A stretch of 64,000 nt of DNA from Bacteriovoracaceae bacterium UBA6153 (GTDB lineage: Bacteria; Bdellovibrionota; Bacteriovoracia; Bacteriovoracales; Bacteriovoracaceae), in assembly GCA_002428265.1 (NCBI GenBank), contig DIUR01000027.1:248001-312000 (forward strand), given 5' to 3'. The translations under genes were made by a program, and so were the position numbers. Below, piece by piece: positions 33,123 through 42,766 of this stretch; the stretch's first letter is position 1, and the number at the start of each line of letters is the position of its first letter. The notes beneath the pieces were generated by a model. The model was not told the origin of the DNA. It did no database searches and saw only the letters and a program-made list of their open reading frames with translations.

Positions 33123-33851
33123 ATGACTGACAAAAAATCAGATACACCGATTGCACTGGAAGCTTACGAAAAAATCGCAGAAGGCTTTTCCGAGAGAGCT
33201 CCTTCAAAAGCAGAGAATGCGTACATTGAACAGCCTGCCATGAGAAATGCAGTGGGAAATGTTCGCGGGATGAAAATTTTTGAAGCGGGCTGTGGCCCGG
33301 GAATCCTGGCGGAGTATCTGGTTCATGAGGGAGCGAAAGTCGTCGCCTTCGATGTCAGCCCAAAAATGGTGGAACTTGCTAAAAAGCGAGTTCCTGATAA
33401 TGCCACGTTTTTTGTGGCCGATATGGCAAAGAAGTTACCTGTCGATTTAGACGGACAGTTTGATATGGTCGTCGCTTCTTTATCAATTGATTATGTCGAA
33501 AACTGGACAATCCCTTTAGCGGAGTTCAACCGCCTGTTAAAACCCAAAGGCAAATTCATTTTCACTATCCAGCATCCTATCGGATCATGGAACTGGTACA
33601 AACCTGCTTCGGCCTTCGGCGTGCAATATGTTGAAGCGTCTTGGAAAGGCTTTACAGATGAGCCGGTCACGATGCCAGACTACTACCGCTCATTTTCCGA
33701 AGTTATTAATCCCTTGATTACTGCCGGGTTCAAAATTCTAAAGGTCGAAGACTTAAGGCCTATAGATGCACTTCGTACATTAGATCCATACAAGTTTGGG
33801 AAATACTCTAAACTTGCTACATTTATGTGCGTTATTGTTGAAAAGGAATAG
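33123..33851 (+). CDS. Class I SAM-dependent methyltransferase
   Basis: 242 residues, Methyltransf_11/25 type: MKIFEAGCGPGILAEYLV (motif I, about 50-66), VVAFDVSPKMVELAKKRV (motif II), FDMVVASLSIDYVENW, and LLKPKGKFIFTIQHP (post-motif III). Soluble, no signal peptide. Substrate unknown; UbiE-like and SmtA-like proteins look similar. AGGGA lies 4 bases before the ATG, and it forms a pair with the preceding O-methyltransferase gene. Confidence 0.85.
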   Translation: MTDKKSDTPIALEAYEKIAEGFSERAPSKAENAYIEQPAMRNAVGNVRGMKIFEAGCGPGILAEYLVHEGAKVVAFDVSPKMVELAKKRVPDNATFFVADMAKKLPVDLDGQFDMVVASLSIDYVENWTIPLAEFNRLLKPKGKFIFTIQHPIGSWNWYKPASAFGVQYVEASWKGFTDEPVTMPDYYRSFSEVINPLITAGFKILKVEDLRPIDALRTLDPYKFGKYSKLATFMCVIVEKE

Positions 33852-33914
33852 CGACAATTCACGAGGGTTCTCATACAATCGAGAATAATTTAAAAACCTC
33901 ACCCGGAGTTCCTC

Positions 33915-35810
33915 TTGTCAGCTAGGCATGATACCGAACAGAACCAAAGCAATCGTTATAAATATCTGATGGCCTTGTCTGCATTAGGTGTAGTTTACGG
34001 CGATATCGGAACAAGTCCGTTATACGCACTCAAAGAATCTTTTCATCACGCTCACAACATTGGTCTTTCTGAAAATAATATTTTTGGAATTCTCTCGTTG
34101 ATCTTCTGGTCGCTGGTGATTGTTATTTCAATTAAATACTTGAGATATGTTTTAAAAGCAGACAATAGAGGTGAGGGGGGAATTCTTGCACTCACAGCAC
34201 TCGTAACTCCCAGAACAGATAAGCATGCAAGCAAGAGAAGAAATCTGATCAGGCTTGGTTTATTTGGTACGGCCCTTCTATACGGTGATGGAATGATCAC
34301 TCCTGCTATTTCTGTTTTATCAGCGGTGGAAGGATTAGAACTTATTACGCCAGTTTTTTCCCCTTATATTATTCCTATAACGATCGCGATTTTAATCGGA
34401 CTTTTCTCTGTGCAGAAATATGGAACGGAAGTCGTAGGAAAAATCTTTGGGCCATTAACTCTATTTTGGTTTTTAACTCTAGGAAGTCTTGGAGTTTATA
34501 ACATCATTAAAGAGCCAAGTGTGCTTCTGGCGATGAATCCTTATTATGCATTCCAATTTTTTATGGTGAATGCATGGGACGGCTTTTTTGTTTTGGGATC
34601 TGTTTTCCTGGTTGTTACTGGTGGTGAAGCTCTTTATTCGGATCTTGGTCACTTTGGTAGACAACCCATTCAACGTGCGTGGTTCTGGGTTGTGCTTCCA
34701 TGTTTAGTCTTAAATTATTTTGGACAGGGAGCTCTTTTAACCCATAATCCACTGGCCGCTAAAAATCCATTCTTCTTAATGGCGCCGTCATGGATGTTAA
34801 CTCCACTTGTAATTCTTGCCACACTTTCAACCGTCATTGCTTCGCAGGCCTTGATTACGGGAGTGTTCTCAATCACTATGCAGGCCGTACAACTTGGGTA
34901 TATTCCAAGAGTACTAATCGAGCACACTTCTCATAAAGAGTTTGGACAAATTTATGTAAAGAGTATGAATAGAATGCTGATGGTAGCGTGTATTTTACTC
35001 GTCTTCTTTTTTAAAACTTCCAGTAATCTTGCTGCCGCTTATGGTATCGCCGTTACAACCACGATGGGCGTAACAACAGTCTTATTTTATCTGGTTGCCA
35101 GACAAAAATGGAGATGGAGCAAACTTAAAGCAGGAACAATTTGTGGATTCTTTTTAATCATTGACCTCTCTTTCTGGGGAGCAAACTTAGTTAAGGTTCT
35201 TGATGGCGGATGGGTTCCATTAGCTGTCGGAATATTCATTTTTGTTTTAATGACGACCTGGAAAAAAGGAAGAAAACTTCTAGGACAAAGAATCCGCGAC
35301 GAAGTTATTCCTCTTAGTTTATTCCTTGATAAAATCGACAGAGAAAAGCCGTACAGAAATCCAGGAATGGCGATTTATATGGCCAGTGGATTAAAAGACA
35401 CTCCGTATGCACTTATTCAAAGTTATGAGCACTACAAGTCACTTCACCAGAGACTGATTTTCTTATCTGTTGTGACTGAAGAAATTCCTCAAGTGCCTCA
35501 CTCAAGACGTGTAGAGGTCAACGACATCGGGCATGGCTGCTTTACCGTCTTCGTTCATTACGGGTATATGGAAAGGCCAAACATCCCTAAAGAAATTGAT
35601 CAGCTCTTGATTGGCGATATGCTTTTAAATGCCAATGAAGCAACTTACTTTATTGGTAAAGAAAAACTTTTTGCTACAGATAAGCCAGGAATGGCATTAT
35701 GGCGTGAAAAGCTTTTTGCATTCCAAACGGCAAATGCTCAGGATGCGACAACTTTCTTTCAGCTTCCAAGAAAGCGCGTTATGGAAATAGGGGTTCAGGT
35801 AGAATTATGA
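33915..35810 (+). CDS. kup: Low-affinity potassium uptake transporter Kup
   Basis: 631 residues with about 12 transmembrane helices and a soluble C-terminal part. LGVVYGDIGTSPLYALKE near the N-terminus and the GEGGILALTAL and YGDGMITPAISVLSAVEGL motifs are diagnostic of the KUP/HAK/KT family, a K+/H+ symporter. TTG at 33915 is the likely start: GGAG lies 6 bases before it and the first ATG (residue 19) would cut into the conserved LSALGVVYGD region. The lipoprotein gene that follows overlaps its stop by 4 bases. Confidence 0.95.
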   Translation: MSARHDTEQNQSNRYKYLMALSALGVVYGDIGTSPLYALKESFHHAHNIGLSENNIFGILSLIFWSLVIVISIKYLRYVLKADNRGEGGILALTALVTPRTDKHASKRRNLIRLGLFGTALLYGDGMITPAISVLSAVEGLELITPVFSPYIIPITIAILIGLFSVQKYGTEVVGKIFGPLTLFWFLTLGSLGVYNIIKEPSVLLAMNPYYAFQFFMVNAWDGFFVLGSVFLVVTGGEALYSDLGHFGRQPIQRAWFWVVLPCLVLNYFGQGALLTHNPLAAKNPFFLMAPSWMLTPLVILATLSTVIASQALITGVFSITMQAVQLGYIPRVLIEHTSHKEFGQIYVKSMNRMLMVACILLVFFFKTSSNLAAAYGIAVTTTMGVTTVLFYLVARQKWRWSKLKAGTICGFFLIIDLSFWGANLVKVLDGGWVPLAVGIFIFVLMTTWKKGRKLLGQRIRDEVIPLSLFLDKIDREKPYRNPGMAIYMASGLKDTPYALIQSYEHYKSLHQRLIFLSVVTEEIPQVPHSRRVEVNDIGHGCFTVFVHYGYMERPNIPKEIDQLLIGDMLLNANEATYFIGKEKLFATDKPGMALWREKLFAFQTANAQDATTFFQLPRKRVMEIGVQVEL

Positions 35811-36289
35811 TGAAAATTTTAGCAGCGTTATCGATCACTATGGTTTTAGTTTCATGCCAGTCAATGAAGAGCATTGAAACAAGTCCAAACTGTACAGTAT
35901 GGATGGATCAAGAATACTTAGGACCTTACTCAACTGAAGTCGTTGAAAAAAATGCTACGTGGGCAGGAACTTGTAGAACAGCATCCAGCTATAACTGCCG
36001 CAAAGTGAATGTTTCATATGATGAAAATAATAACGTTTTTAAAGACGGAATTATCATTGGTAAAATCGAAAAGAATAAATTTACTTATACAGAAAAAAGC
36101 TCAGTAGATAATCTGATTGTTTACACTTCTGTTCACGTTTATCCTGATCTTAAAAAAATCATGGCATCAGTTATCACTGGTGATAAGAATGCTGAAACAG
36201 AGTATCAATATAATGATAAGTGTTCGGTAGAGCAGGCCACTGTTGGAGCGATCGCACTGGGGTTAATCGCTCAAGTTCAAAAACTATAA
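35807..36289 (+). CDS. Predicted lipoprotein, unknown function
   Basis: 160 residues. Lipobox LVSC with Cys17 follows MMKILAALSITMV. The mature part is beta-rich with four further cysteines (NCTVW, GTCRTASSYNCRK, DKCSVE) and no known motif. It overlaps kup by 4 bases (ATGA), so the two are translationally coupled; a link to K+ transport is possible but unproven. Confidence 0.72.
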   Translation: MMKILAALSITMVLVSCQSMKSIETSPNCTVWMDQEYLGPYSTEVVEKNATWAGTCRTASSYNCRKVNVSYDENNNVFKDGIIIGKIEKNKFTYTEKSSVDNLIVYTSVHVYPDLKKIMASVITGDKNAETEYQYNDKCSVEQATVGAIALGLIAQVQKL

Positions 36290-36317
36290 TAAAAAGAAAG
36301 TGGGCGCTTACGCCCAC
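36286..36317 (-). terminator. Terminator of the proline iminopeptidase gene
   Basis: GTGGGCG and CGCCCAC pair across a CTTA loop that contains the stop codon of the minus-strand gene. On the minus strand the tail is TTTCTTTTTATTAT. Confidence 0.78.
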
Positions 36318-37249
36318 ATGTCCGTGTATTCAATCAATTTAGAAGTAATTCCTTTTTCAGATAACGAGTGTCCTGCGTCTGCAATTAAATGCAGGTGAGC
36401 TTCTGGGAATGCTCTATGAAGCGCCCATGCACTATCTGCGGGGCAGACAACATCGTAGCGGCCTTGAACAATCACTGTTGGGATGTGGCGGATCTTATCT
36501 ACATTGTTAATTAAGAAATTATCTTCAGTGAAAAATCCTTTATTCGTAAAGTAGTGGCACTCAATTCTTGCAAAGGCATCAGCAAACTCATCTTCACCAA
36601 ATCTTGCAGCAAAATCAGCATCTGGAATAAGTTTAGAAGTTGATCCTTCCCACACTGACCATGCTTGTGCGGCAACTTTCCTCACTTGTGCATCCGGAGA
36701 TGTCAGGCGTTTATAAAAAGCTTGAACGAAGTCATGTCTTTCATTCTCAGGAATGGGTTTAACATATCCTTCCCACGCATCAGGAAAAATCTTTGAGCAT
36801 CCTTCCTGGTAAAACCAGTCGATTTCTTTTTTTCTTAATAAGAAAATTCCACGCAGGAATAATTCAGTACATTTTTCAGGATGAGTAATTGAGTAGGTAA
36901 GAGCAAGTGTTGATCCCCATGATCCACCGAAGACTGCCCACTTATCAATTTTTAAGTGTGTTCTGATTTTTTCAGTATCAGCAACCAAATCCCATGTTGT
37001 ATTTTCTTTTAACTCAGCAAAAGGAGTACTTTGTCCACATCCTCTTTGATCAAATAAAATCACGCGCCATTTTTGTGGATCAAAATATCTTCTCATGCTG
37101 TCTGTGAGACCGCCGCCAGGGCCGCCGTGAAGAAAGACCACTGGTTTGCCAGCAGGATTTCCTACTTCTTCAAAATAAATATTATGCAAGTCTGAGACTT
37201 TAAGAAAACCAGAATTATAAGGCTTAATTTCAGGATACATTTGCTTCAT
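36308..37249 (-). CDS. pip: Proline iminopeptidase (S33)
   Basis: 313 residues. Releases N-terminal proline from peptides in the cytoplasm. HGGPGGG near 42 is the oxyanion site, FDQRGCGQS follows, the Ser nucleophile lies in VFGGSWGSTLALTY near 112, and Asp and His are in VQGRYDVVCPA (near 265) and DAGHSLSE (near 295). VAAQAWSVWEGS is the cap motif typical of the enzyme. AAGGA lies about 8 bases before the ATG. Confidence 0.93.
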   Translation of the reverse strand: MKQMYPEIKPYNSGFLKVSDLHNIYFEEVGNPAGKPVVFLHGGPGGGLTDSMRRYFDPQKWRVILFDQRGCGQSTPFAELKENTTWDLVADTEKIRTHLKIDKWAVFGGSWGSTLALTYSITHPEKCTELFLRGIFLLRKKEIDWFYQEGCSKIFPDAWEGYVKPIPENERHDFVQAFYKRLTSPDAQVRKVAAQAWSVWEGSTSKLIPDADFAARFGEDEFADAFARIECHYFTNKGFFTEDNFLINNVDKIRHIPTVIVQGRYDVVCPADSAWALHRAFPEAHLHLIADAGHSLSEKGITSKLIEYTDMWA

Positions 37250-37296
37250 TGCTCTATTCCTTTTATTTCAAATTTAATAGGAGTATTCTAGCCTAG

Positions 37297-39579
37297 ATGC
37301 AAACACAAATCGAAGCATTTATTTTTAAAGGTTCTAGTTTTGACTATGATAACCGCACCATAATTAAACTTTATGGACAGTCTAGTCAGGGCTCTTTTCT
37401 TGTCACGATTAATCAATTCCAAAATTATTTTTTTGTTGAAAGCAAACACCCGACATCACTTAAGAGTTTAAGTGGACACTATGTCGAAAAAATTGTCTGC
37501 AACACGCAAGAAGAGCTAAAAGCTAAATGCCAAAAATTTGCCACTGAAGGCCTTAAAGTTTTTGAGTCAGACATTAAGCCGCTTGAGCGCTATCTCATGG
37601 ACAATAATATTTTTGCTCAGATTAATATTCGTGGCCGCGCTATCATGAAAGATGGGTTGCTTACTTTTGAAAATCCTGAGATCAGTCTTGGATCATTTTA
37701 TCCAAACTATAAAATTATGTCTTTTGATATCGAGACAGGTAAAGACGGAAGACTTCTCTCTCTTGCTTATAGTTTCAGGTCAAAAGCTTACAATGAAGAC
37801 CGCACTATTGTCTTAGGCCAGGGAATAGACACTCAAGACGTAAAGTTTTCACTAAAAGAAGCAGGCCTTCTGGAGTTTTTCCAGCAAGCGGTTAAAAGAT
37901 TAGATCCGGATATTTTTACAGGATGGAATGTCATTGGTTTTGATTTCAATTTCCTCGATAAAAAATCCAAAGAATTAAAAACTCCGCTTCTTCTTGGAAG
38001 AAATAACAGACCTCTTGATATGTTTCAGTCGGCCAGAGGAGAGTGGCATGTAAAACTTGAAGGAAGAGTTGTTGTCGATGGCCCATGGGCGATGAAGATG
38101 AACTTCTTTAGTTTTGAAAGTTACAAGCTCAACAGTGTCGCTAAGGAACTATTGGGATCAGGAAAAGATATTGATGAAGATGAAGAGTTTGATAAATGGG
38201 GCGAGATTGAAAGAAGATTCAGAGAAGATAAAATGTCTCTGGCAAAATATAATGTTTTAGATGCAACTTTAGTCTTAGATATTTTTGAAAAAATAAAACT
38301 TCTGGATCTCATGATCACCAGGTCTTTTATTTCCGGGATGCTGATTGAAAGAGTGGGGGGATCAACTGCGTCCTTTGACCATTTCTATCTTCCGGCCTTG
38401 CATGATGCTGGAGTTGTCGCTCCCAATGTTGAAGATATTGGATGGGCAAGACAGGCCAAAGGTGGATTTGTTTTAAATCCTAAAGTCGGAATACATCCCA
38501 ATGTTCTGGTGATGGATTTTAAAAGTCTTTACCCGACAGTTATTCAGACTTTTATGATTGATCCTCTCTCAAGGATGAATAGGCATATTAATCCACTTAG
38601 CACTCCAGTGGGACTGACATTTTCACGCACTGATCATATTCTTCCGGGGAAAATTACTGAACTCTTAGGAAGAAGAAGCCAGGCAAAAAAAGAAAAAAAT
38701 ACCAATTTATCCCAGGCCGTAAAAATTTTGATGAATAGCTTTTACGGAGTCATGGGCTCAAATGGCTGCCGCTTTTATCAGGAAGATTTACCTGATGGAA
38801 TTACTGGAACAGGCCAGTGGATTTTAAAGACTGTCATTGAGTATTTAGAAGGCAGAGGATTTGCCGTTTTATACGGCGATACTGACTCTTTGTTTGTTCA
38901 GCTACCAACGATTGATCATTATGATGATCAGGCCAAAGTTTTAGTTGAAGAAGTTAATGTCTTCTTAACTGATAAACTTAAAAAAGACTTCGATGTTGAG
39001 TCGAAACTAGAAATTCAATATGATAAATTTTTTAAGACTTTGATCCTTACTTCGACCCGAGGTAACGATGAAGGTGCTAAAAAAAGATATGCTGGCCTGG
39101 CCGTTAAGACAGTTGACGGGAAGCAGGTTGAGGAAATGGTTTTGACCGGCATGGAATACGTTCGATCTGACTGGTCACTCCTTGCCCGAAATTTTCAATA
39201 TGAGCTCATCAGAAGAGTTTTTAAAGGTGAAGATGTTCAGGAATATATTGATGAAACTCTAAAGAAGCTAGAGAGAAAAGAGCTTGATGATCAACTGGTT
39301 TTAAGCAAAAGACTTAGCAAGCCTCTTGATGAGTACATTAAAAATATTCCACCACACGCCAGGGCCGCCAAGATTCTTTTTGAGAAAACGGGAATTTTGA
39401 AGAAAAGACCACAATACGTGATGACAACGAGAGGAGCAGTACCGATTGAGCTTCCTCATGAAGATATTGATTACGATTATTACCTCGATCGTCAGCTCGC
39501 TCCGATTGCCGACAGCATTCTTGCCTTATTTGGCAAAAGTTTTGAAGAAATGCGAGGCCCGCAGCTTTCTCTTTTTTAA
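37297..39579 (+). CDS. polB: DNA polymerase II (family B)
   Basis: 760 residues, close to the 783 of E. coli Pol II. The 3'-5' exonuclease has Exo I in SFDIETG near 144, Exo II in TGWNVIGFDFNFL near 215 and Exo III in YNVLDATLV near 320. The polymerase motifs are A in DFKSLYPTVIQ near 408, B in KILMNSFYGVMG near 480 and C in YGDTDSLFV near 527. The C-terminus ends in GPQLSLF, a probable clamp-binding peptide (QLSLF). It acts in translesion synthesis and repair. Confidence 0.95.
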   Translation: MQTQIEAFIFKGSSFDYDNRTIIKLYGQSSQGSFLVTINQFQNYFFVESKHPTSLKSLSGHYVEKIVCNTQEELKAKCQKFATEGLKVFESDIKPLERYLMDNNIFAQINIRGRAIMKDGLLTFENPEISLGSFYPNYKIMSFDIETGKDGRLLSLAYSFRSKAYNEDRTIVLGQGIDTQDVKFSLKEAGLLEFFQQAVKRLDPDIFTGWNVIGFDFNFLDKKSKELKTPLLLGRNNRPLDMFQSARGEWHVKLEGRVVVDGPWAMKMNFFSFESYKLNSVAKELLGSGKDIDEDEEFDKWGEIERRFREDKMSLAKYNVLDATLVLDIFEKIKLLDLMITRSFISGMLIERVGGSTASFDHFYLPALHDAGVVAPNVEDIGWARQAKGGFVLNPKVGIHPNVLVMDFKSLYPTVIQTFMIDPLSRMNRHINPLSTPVGLTFSRTDHILPGKITELLGRRSQAKKEKNTNLSQAVKILMNSFYGVMGSNGCRFYQEDLPDGITGTGQWILKTVIEYLEGRGFAVLYGDTDSLFVQLPTIDHYDDQAKVLVEEVNVFLTDKLKKDFDVESKLEIQYDKFFKTLILTSTRGNDEGAKKRYAGLAVKTVDGKQVEEMVLTGMEYVRSDWSLLARNFQYELIRRVFKGEDVQEYIDETLKKLERKELDDQLVLSKRLSKPLDEYIKNIPPHARAAKILFEKTGILKKRPQYVMTTRGAVPIELPHEDIDYDYYLDRQLAPIADSILALFGKSFEEMRGPQLSLF

Positions 39580-39600
39580 TCTTTCAGTTAGCATAGAGGA

Positions 39601-40536
39601 ATGAAGCTAGCTCACGACCTTGTCAGAAACTCCAAAGATGGTGCAAGAAATTTGTACAAGGGCGCTTTGTTGTTTCACGACAAAAAAGGAACGACCCTTG
39701 CTTCTTCGGCCACATTTTATGCGCTGATCTCAGTTGTTCCATTCATGCTCTTACTCGTCAGAGGGATCGGATATTTTTTAGGGAATGTTAACCAGACTCA
39801 AAAATACCTCTTCGTTCTTGCTCGTCGCTTTTTTCCGGAAGTTGCTCCTCAGCTTTTAATTACACTTCAGGGAATGATTAAAGGGCCCCTATTTGCGGGA
39901 ACACAATTTACTGTCCTGAACTTTTTCGTTTTAGCTGTTTCCGCCATTACGTTTTTAAACTCAATCTGGATGGGAATCTATTTCATCACTGAAGATAAGA
40001 GTATTTTATCGATCTGGAGAATTTTAAAAGGATTTGTCATTATCGGGATCACGTTGATCATGGTTATGCTGCTTTTTTTACTACCACCTTTGATTATCTA
40101 TATTGTTAAGTTTATCCAGACCAATGTCATCACTCAGTTTTTCTATGAGAACTTTGACTTCCTTCGCCCGATCTTAACGTTTGTTAAAAAAATAAACCTG
40201 AGAAAATCGTACTGGTTGAACTCAAGTGTTCTGCATGTGACGATCTTAATCATTTACTTCACTATTTTATACCGCTGGTTATTTTCATGGAAAATCCTTC
40301 TTAAAGAAGCATTCGTTGCGGCCCTGGCCTTTTCGATGTCGGTCTTTTTAGGAAAATCACTTTTTTGGATTTACATGTACTACGTTCGTGGCGGACTTAT
40401 GAGAAACTACGGAGACCTTTACACGACGGTTGTCGGGGTTATCTGGCTATTTTATCTAATGTGCTTTTTCTTTTATGGAGCGTGCGTCTGTCATGTTTAC
40501 CGCGAAAGAAGAGAAGCTGCTAACCGCAAGTATTAG
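39601..40536 (+). CDS. YihY/BrkB-family inner-membrane protein
   Basis: 311 residues with six hydrophobic segments. GTTLASSATFYALISVVPFMLLL at the N-terminus, a central LLPPLIIYIVKF helix and GDLYTTVVGVIWLFYLMCFFFYGA near the C-terminus fit the YihY/BrkB (formerly RNase BN-annotated) family. The molecular role is unsettled; some members affect envelope integrity and serum resistance. It starts 21 bases after polB, which may be the head of the same transcript with yggT. Confidence 0.85.
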   Translation: MKLAHDLVRNSKDGARNLYKGALLFHDKKGTTLASSATFYALISVVPFMLLLVRGIGYFLGNVNQTQKYLFVLARRFFPEVAPQLLITLQGMIKGPLFAGTQFTVLNFFVLAVSAITFLNSIWMGIYFITEDKSILSIWRILKGFVIIGITLIMVMLLFLLPPLIIYIVKFIQTNVITQFFYENFDFLRPILTFVKKINLRKSYWLNSSVLHVTILIIYFTILYRWLFSWKILLKEAFVAALAFSMSVFLGKSLFWIYMYYVRGGLMRNYGDLYTTVVGVIWLFYLMCFFFYGACVCHVYRERREAANRKY

Positions 40537-40545
40537 GGGATAAGT

Positions 40546-40779
40546 ATGATCAGATTGCTGCTAAGACTCTATAGTGTGCTTTTAGTTTCAGAAGCAGTCA
40601 TGAGCTATTTTCCTGAGACAATGAAGTATTCATGGCGAAGAAAATTAAAACAAATTTGTGATTATAGTTGTGATCCAATCAGAAGATTTATGCCCAAAGG
40701 TCTACCTTTTGATTTTTCACCAGTGATTGTGATTTTTTTAATCTATGTCTTCATCGCGGCCTTCACATATCTTTGGTAA
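40546..40779 (+). CDS. YggT-family membrane protein
   Basis: 77 residues with two transmembrane helices. The loop CDYSCDPIRRFMPKG followed by DFSPVIVIFLIYV is the YggT signature (DPxxRxxP ... DfSP). YggT proteins are linked to cell division, osmotic stress or chloroplast cofactor insertion in different lineages. Starts 9 bases after the YihY gene with AGGGG 7 bases upstream. Confidence 0.85.
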   Translation: MIRLLLRLYSVLLVSEAVMSYFPETMKYSWRRKLKQICDYSCDPIRRFMPKGLPFDFSPVIVIFLIYVFIAAFTYLW

Positions 40780-40878
40780 TATCTTTGGCAATTTTTTGCT
40801 ATAAAATCTTGTCATAAGAGTCATTTTAATTTTACAATTATTACTGAGATTAAAAATTTCTCCTTTCATAGGATTTGA

Positions 40879-41850
40879 ATGGATCAGAATGACCTTAGCT
40901 TAGATTTACTACTTCAAGAAACGCTGGCACTTACAGAGTATCTACGCGCAAGCACGCCTCCAAAAAAAGAATCTATTGAAACAACTATTGATGATACCGA
41001 TTATTTACTCGATCTTGCTGACAGCATGATCAGTGATGAAGTCGGCACTGAAGCTGTTCAGCTCGAACTTCCATTGGACCAGGCAGTTGCCCCTACGGAG
41101 TATGTAGCCACTCAGATTCCTGATCCTGATACTCAAGAGGCAATAATTGCTTCTCCAGATCTTCATACAATTCTTTATCCGGAGACTCCGGGGATCATTT
41201 ATAAAATTGATAATTCACAGAGCACTTTTTGTGTTCGTGGTTTTTCTACCGCAAATATCAGAGAAGCTTTCTCGGAACTTGACCGCAATGATTCAACGAA
41301 GAGAGTGATCTTAAAGCTTGGTCACGACACAGATCCTGAGTCAGTGATGTTCTTTGAAACGAAAACTTTCGAGTTGGCCGAAGCGGTGAGAGAGCAGATC
41401 ATCAATCGAAGATTCCCTCATCAAGAAGACTCACTTTGCAACATCAGTGACCCTGGTTTTAGCTGGTGGATGGACGTTTCTGGCAGTGGTGGAAGATTCG
41501 AGATTTTCTTCAAGTCTCACGGGATCAATCGCGCTGATAAGTACATTCAATTAGGCCCAATCGGAGACGGCGGAGTGGCCGCTCTTCGTATGAATCAGGC
41601 ACGCACTCTTCTTAGAAGTTCATTTCCAATCAGTGAGTTCTCTTGTGACGATAAGAGTTTTAGTGTGGCCTCTCAAAAGCCTGACCATTTAGGTTTTATT
41701 TCTTTCAAAAATATTTTCTTGGAAGGAATCAATAATACCGACACTGAAAATTTCCCGGATAATAGTATGGGACGCACTCTCTATTATTATTTTCATGAAC
41801 TAGCTATCGTTCGCAAATTTTGGATTGAAGTCAAAACCAAGCTCGGGTAA
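40879..41850 (+). CDS. Conserved-looking cytoplasmic protein, unknown function
   Basis: 323 residues without signal peptide or membrane segment. The first ~110 residues are acidic and low-complexity (several Asp/Glu/Thr-rich stretches), then a folded domain follows (about 115-323) with SFSTANIREAF-like helix, SWWMDVSGSGGRFEIFFKSHG and YYYFHELAIVRKFW near the end. No family recognised. AGGA is placed 5 bases before the ATG. The FtsB-like gene follows 49 bases later, so it could share a transcript with a division factor. Confidence 0.65.
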   Translation: MDQNDLSLDLLLQETLALTEYLRASTPPKKESIETTIDDTDYLLDLADSMISDEVGTEAVQLELPLDQAVAPTEYVATQIPDPDTQEAIIASPDLHTILYPETPGIIYKIDNSQSTFCVRGFSTANIREAFSELDRNDSTKRVILKLGHDTDPESVMFFETKTFELAEAVREQIINRRFPHQEDSLCNISDPGFSWWMDVSGSGGRFEIFFKSHGINRADKYIQLGPIGDGGVAALRMNQARTLLRSSFPISEFSCDDKSFSVASQKPDHLGFISFKNIFLEGINNTDTENFPDNSMGRTLYYYFHELAIVRKFWIEVKTKLG

Positions 41851-41899
41851 AATAAGATAAAACAGGATGTTTTGTTTTCTCTAACTACAGGATGTTAGC

Positions 41900-42766
41900 T
41901 TGGAATTTTCATTTGATCGTTCGAAAAATGCGCAAAGTGATGCGCAACCTCAAGCACAAACTAATGCTCAATCGGCCGGACCTCGTCCTGGGCCTGATTT
42001 AAATTCTGTAGATCCATCAACAATTGCCAATGAAAGACTAAGAAAGGCCATTGAAAGAAATCGTGCAAAACAAGCTGAGCGTGATGCTGGAAGACCAGCT
42101 CAAGCTGCTCAGCCTCAGTACGCGCAACCACAAGCTGAACCAGTTCAGCCAACATATTCTCACTCGCAAGCTCAAGCACAAACGACTCAAGATAATCATC
42201 AGCAAGCATCGTTTTTTGCAAACGCAGCTGCTCAAGCAAATATGCATGCTCAACACTCTTCTGAGCAAGTTCAAGAAGCTCAGGAAATTCCGCAGGAAGC
42301 TCCAAGAGCGAGAGAAAATATTCGTCCGAGAAGCACGAGTGTTGTAAGCAGAAGAACGACAGCAAAACCTGAAGATACAGAGTTTGTTCCAGTAAAAAGA
42401 AAAACAAGACAAGTAGCAAGCCAGATTAGTTATGCTACAGGTTCTGCATCAGCTTCAAGAAAAAAAGCAAAATCAATGGACCCAAAATATGTCACTTGGC
42501 TAGTGAAAGGCTCGTGGATTTTTTGTGCGCTGATGGTTTTAAGATTAATTTTTGCAGCAGGTGGAGTGACTGATTATTACTCGCAAAAAAGTTCAGTGAA
42601 CGCTCGAATTGCAGAGCTAACAGATATCAAAAAAGAAAACATGACACTTGTGCGTGAAATTGAACGCATGAGATCTGATGTTGGATTCCAGAAAAGACTT
42701 GTCCGCGATAATTTAGGTTTTATTGCTTCTGACGAGTTCTTAGTACTATTTCCGAAAGGGAAGTAG
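41900..42766 (+). CDS. FtsB/DivIC-like septum formation initiator with a long N-terminal tail
   Basis: 288 residues. The last ~95 residues hold the family pattern: a transmembrane helix (WLVKGSWIFCALMVLRLIFA, about 196-215), a periplasmic coiled coil (RIAELTDIKKENMTLVREIERM) and LVRDNLGFIASDEFLVLFP. This links FtsB to the divisome scaffold. The first ~190 residues are an unusual Ala/Gln-rich, disordered cytoplasmic tail, then a basic patch. TTG at 41900 is the start, with AGGA 7 bases upstream. Its 3' end overlaps the convergent DUF192 gene by 47 bases. Confidence 0.78.
   Translation: MEFSFDRSKNAQSDAQPQAQTNAQSAGPRPGPDLNSVDPSTIANERLRKAIERNRAKQAERDAGRPAQAAQPQYAQPQAEPVQPTYSHSQAQAQTTQDNHQQASFFANAAAQANMHAQHSSEQVQEAQEIPQEAPRARENIRPRSTSVVSRRTTAKPEDTEFVPVKRKTRQVASQISYATGSASASRKKAKSMDPKYVTWLVKGSWIFCALMVLRLIFAAGGVTDYYSQKSSVNARIAELTDIKKENMTLVREIERMRSDVGFQKRLVRDNLGFIASDEFLVLFPKGK

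Noticed and set aside
41961..42419. 152-codon minus-strand Leu/Gln/Glu-rich frame
   Set aside because: It is the complement of the Ala/Gln-rich tail of the FtsB-like gene; the composition is a by-product of that low-complexity coding.
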